This document shows, piece by piece, positions 63,653 through 64,000 of a stretch of 64,000 bases of DNA (positions are counted from its first letter, which is position 1; each line of letters begins with the position of its first letter). The position numbers and the translations under genes were made by a program. Under the pieces are notes generated by a model. That model was given only the letters and a program-made list of their open reading frames with translations. It was not told the origin of the DNA and made no database searches. The stretch is from Paludibacteraceae bacterium (GTDB lineage Bacteria > Bacteroidota > Bacteroidia > Bacteroidales > Paludibacteraceae): the NCBI GenBank assembly GCA_031292565.1, contig JARLGW010000001.1, positions 496,001-560,000 on the forward strand. The letters run 5' to 3'.

Positions 63653-64000
63653 ATGAAGACAGAGAGAAACGGGGAACGCCCCTTGAAATTTACAAAGATG
63701 CAAGGTGCCGGTAATGATTACATTTACATTAACGGCTTCACGGAGAAAGTGGAAAACCCTGCAGATTTAGCAATTAAATTGAGTAACCGAAATTTTGGAA
63801 TAGGCTCAGATGGTTTGGTACTTATATTACCTTCCGAGAGTGGTGATTTTAAAATGCGGATGTTTAACTCGGATGGTTCGGAATCTGAAATGTGTGGAAA
63901 TGCTTCCCGCTGTGTTGGCAAATACGTTTACGAAAACGGACTAACCGACAAAACGGAAATCAACCTTGAAACGGGTGCCGGGATAAAGATTCTGAAACTA
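63653..64000 (+). CDS. dapF: Diaminopimelate epimerase, N-terminal part (cut by window edge)
   Basis: The first 116 codons of the enzyme converting LL- to meso-diaminopimelate for peptidoglycan and lysine. [16 protein letters not shown] (about 11-26), [14 protein letters not shown] (about 49-62), [25 protein letters not shown] (about 69-93) include the first catalytic Cys in the M-C-G-N motif. The ATG at 63653 is almost inside the promoter; a TTG at 63683 would give [13 protein letters not shown], close to the usual family start. The frame is open to the window end. Confidence 0.94.
   Translation, partial: MKTERNGERPLKFTKMQGAGNDYIYINGFTEKVENPADLAIKLSNRNFGIGSDGLVLILPSESGDFKMRMFNSDGSESEMCGNASRCVGKYVYENGLTDKTEINLETGAGIKILKL

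Overview
The window reads as a stretch of chromosome from a member of the Bacteroidota, most likely the order Bacteroidales. The evidence is the recurring promoter pattern TTTG-N17-23-TAnnTTTG, the MurF-alanine racemase fusion, a fused NuoCD inside a Nuo operon without NuoE/F/G, and families typical of that phylum (DUF4199, DUF4290, DUF4783, GSCFA, a phosphotransferase fused to a RapZ C-terminal domain). No phage, transposase, CRISPR array or rRNA operon is visible. The genus cannot be fixed from sequence reading alone.

Layout. 1-2909 (minus strand) is a run DUF4199 - glycosyltransferase 2 - small membrane protein - nitroreductase - transketolase (cut by the window edge). 2983-3236 holds SRP RNA followed by tRNA-Thr under one promoter and one terminator. 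3300-8179 has a DUF554 membrane protein, a structured dispersed repeat, ClpC and an aminotransferase. tRNA-Lys (8352) precedes a two-gene plus-strand unit, an AmgK-like kinase fused to a RapZ C-terminal domain plus a MurU-like nucleotidyltransferase, probably for cell-wall sugar recycling. 10657-21499 (minus) is a surface polysaccharide locus, visibly richer in A+T: mannose-6-phosphate isomerase, Wzx, acyltransferase, Wzy-like, WbsX-like, three glycosyltransferases, a Wzz-like protein and a WecA-like initiating transferase. 21603-27126 carries flotillin-like FloA, NfeD, a TPR/PD40 protein and an AsmA-like protein. A second nitroreductase is followed by a PiT phosphate transporter with its DUF47 partner. 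29979-39880 is an 11-subunit-type complex I operon (nuoA, B, CD, H to N). Then come nadC with a DUF4783 gene, rlmH with a 1206-residue membrane histidine kinase, and the yicC-gmk-nadD group, which is split by a repeat-filled 415-bp gap.

48747-51492 (plus) is tsaB-DUF4290-murA. A composite hairpin repeat separates murA from the CCA-adding enzyme. A lipoprotein and a thioredoxin follow, then rpsF-rpsR-rplI, rimM, a Gfo/Idh/MocA oxidoreductase, a small ferredoxin, a USP-like protein, murF-alr, a membrane protein, a GSCFA protein and the start of dapF.

Cell-envelope metabolism dominates: peptidoglycan precursors (murA, murF-alr, dapF), sugar recycling and glycan export; the remainder is energy metabolism (nuo, NAD synthesis) and translation. 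The non-coding parts that most repay attention are two families of multi-hairpin repeats. One is present in two copies with compensatory base changes, which implies a conserved nucleic-acid fold.
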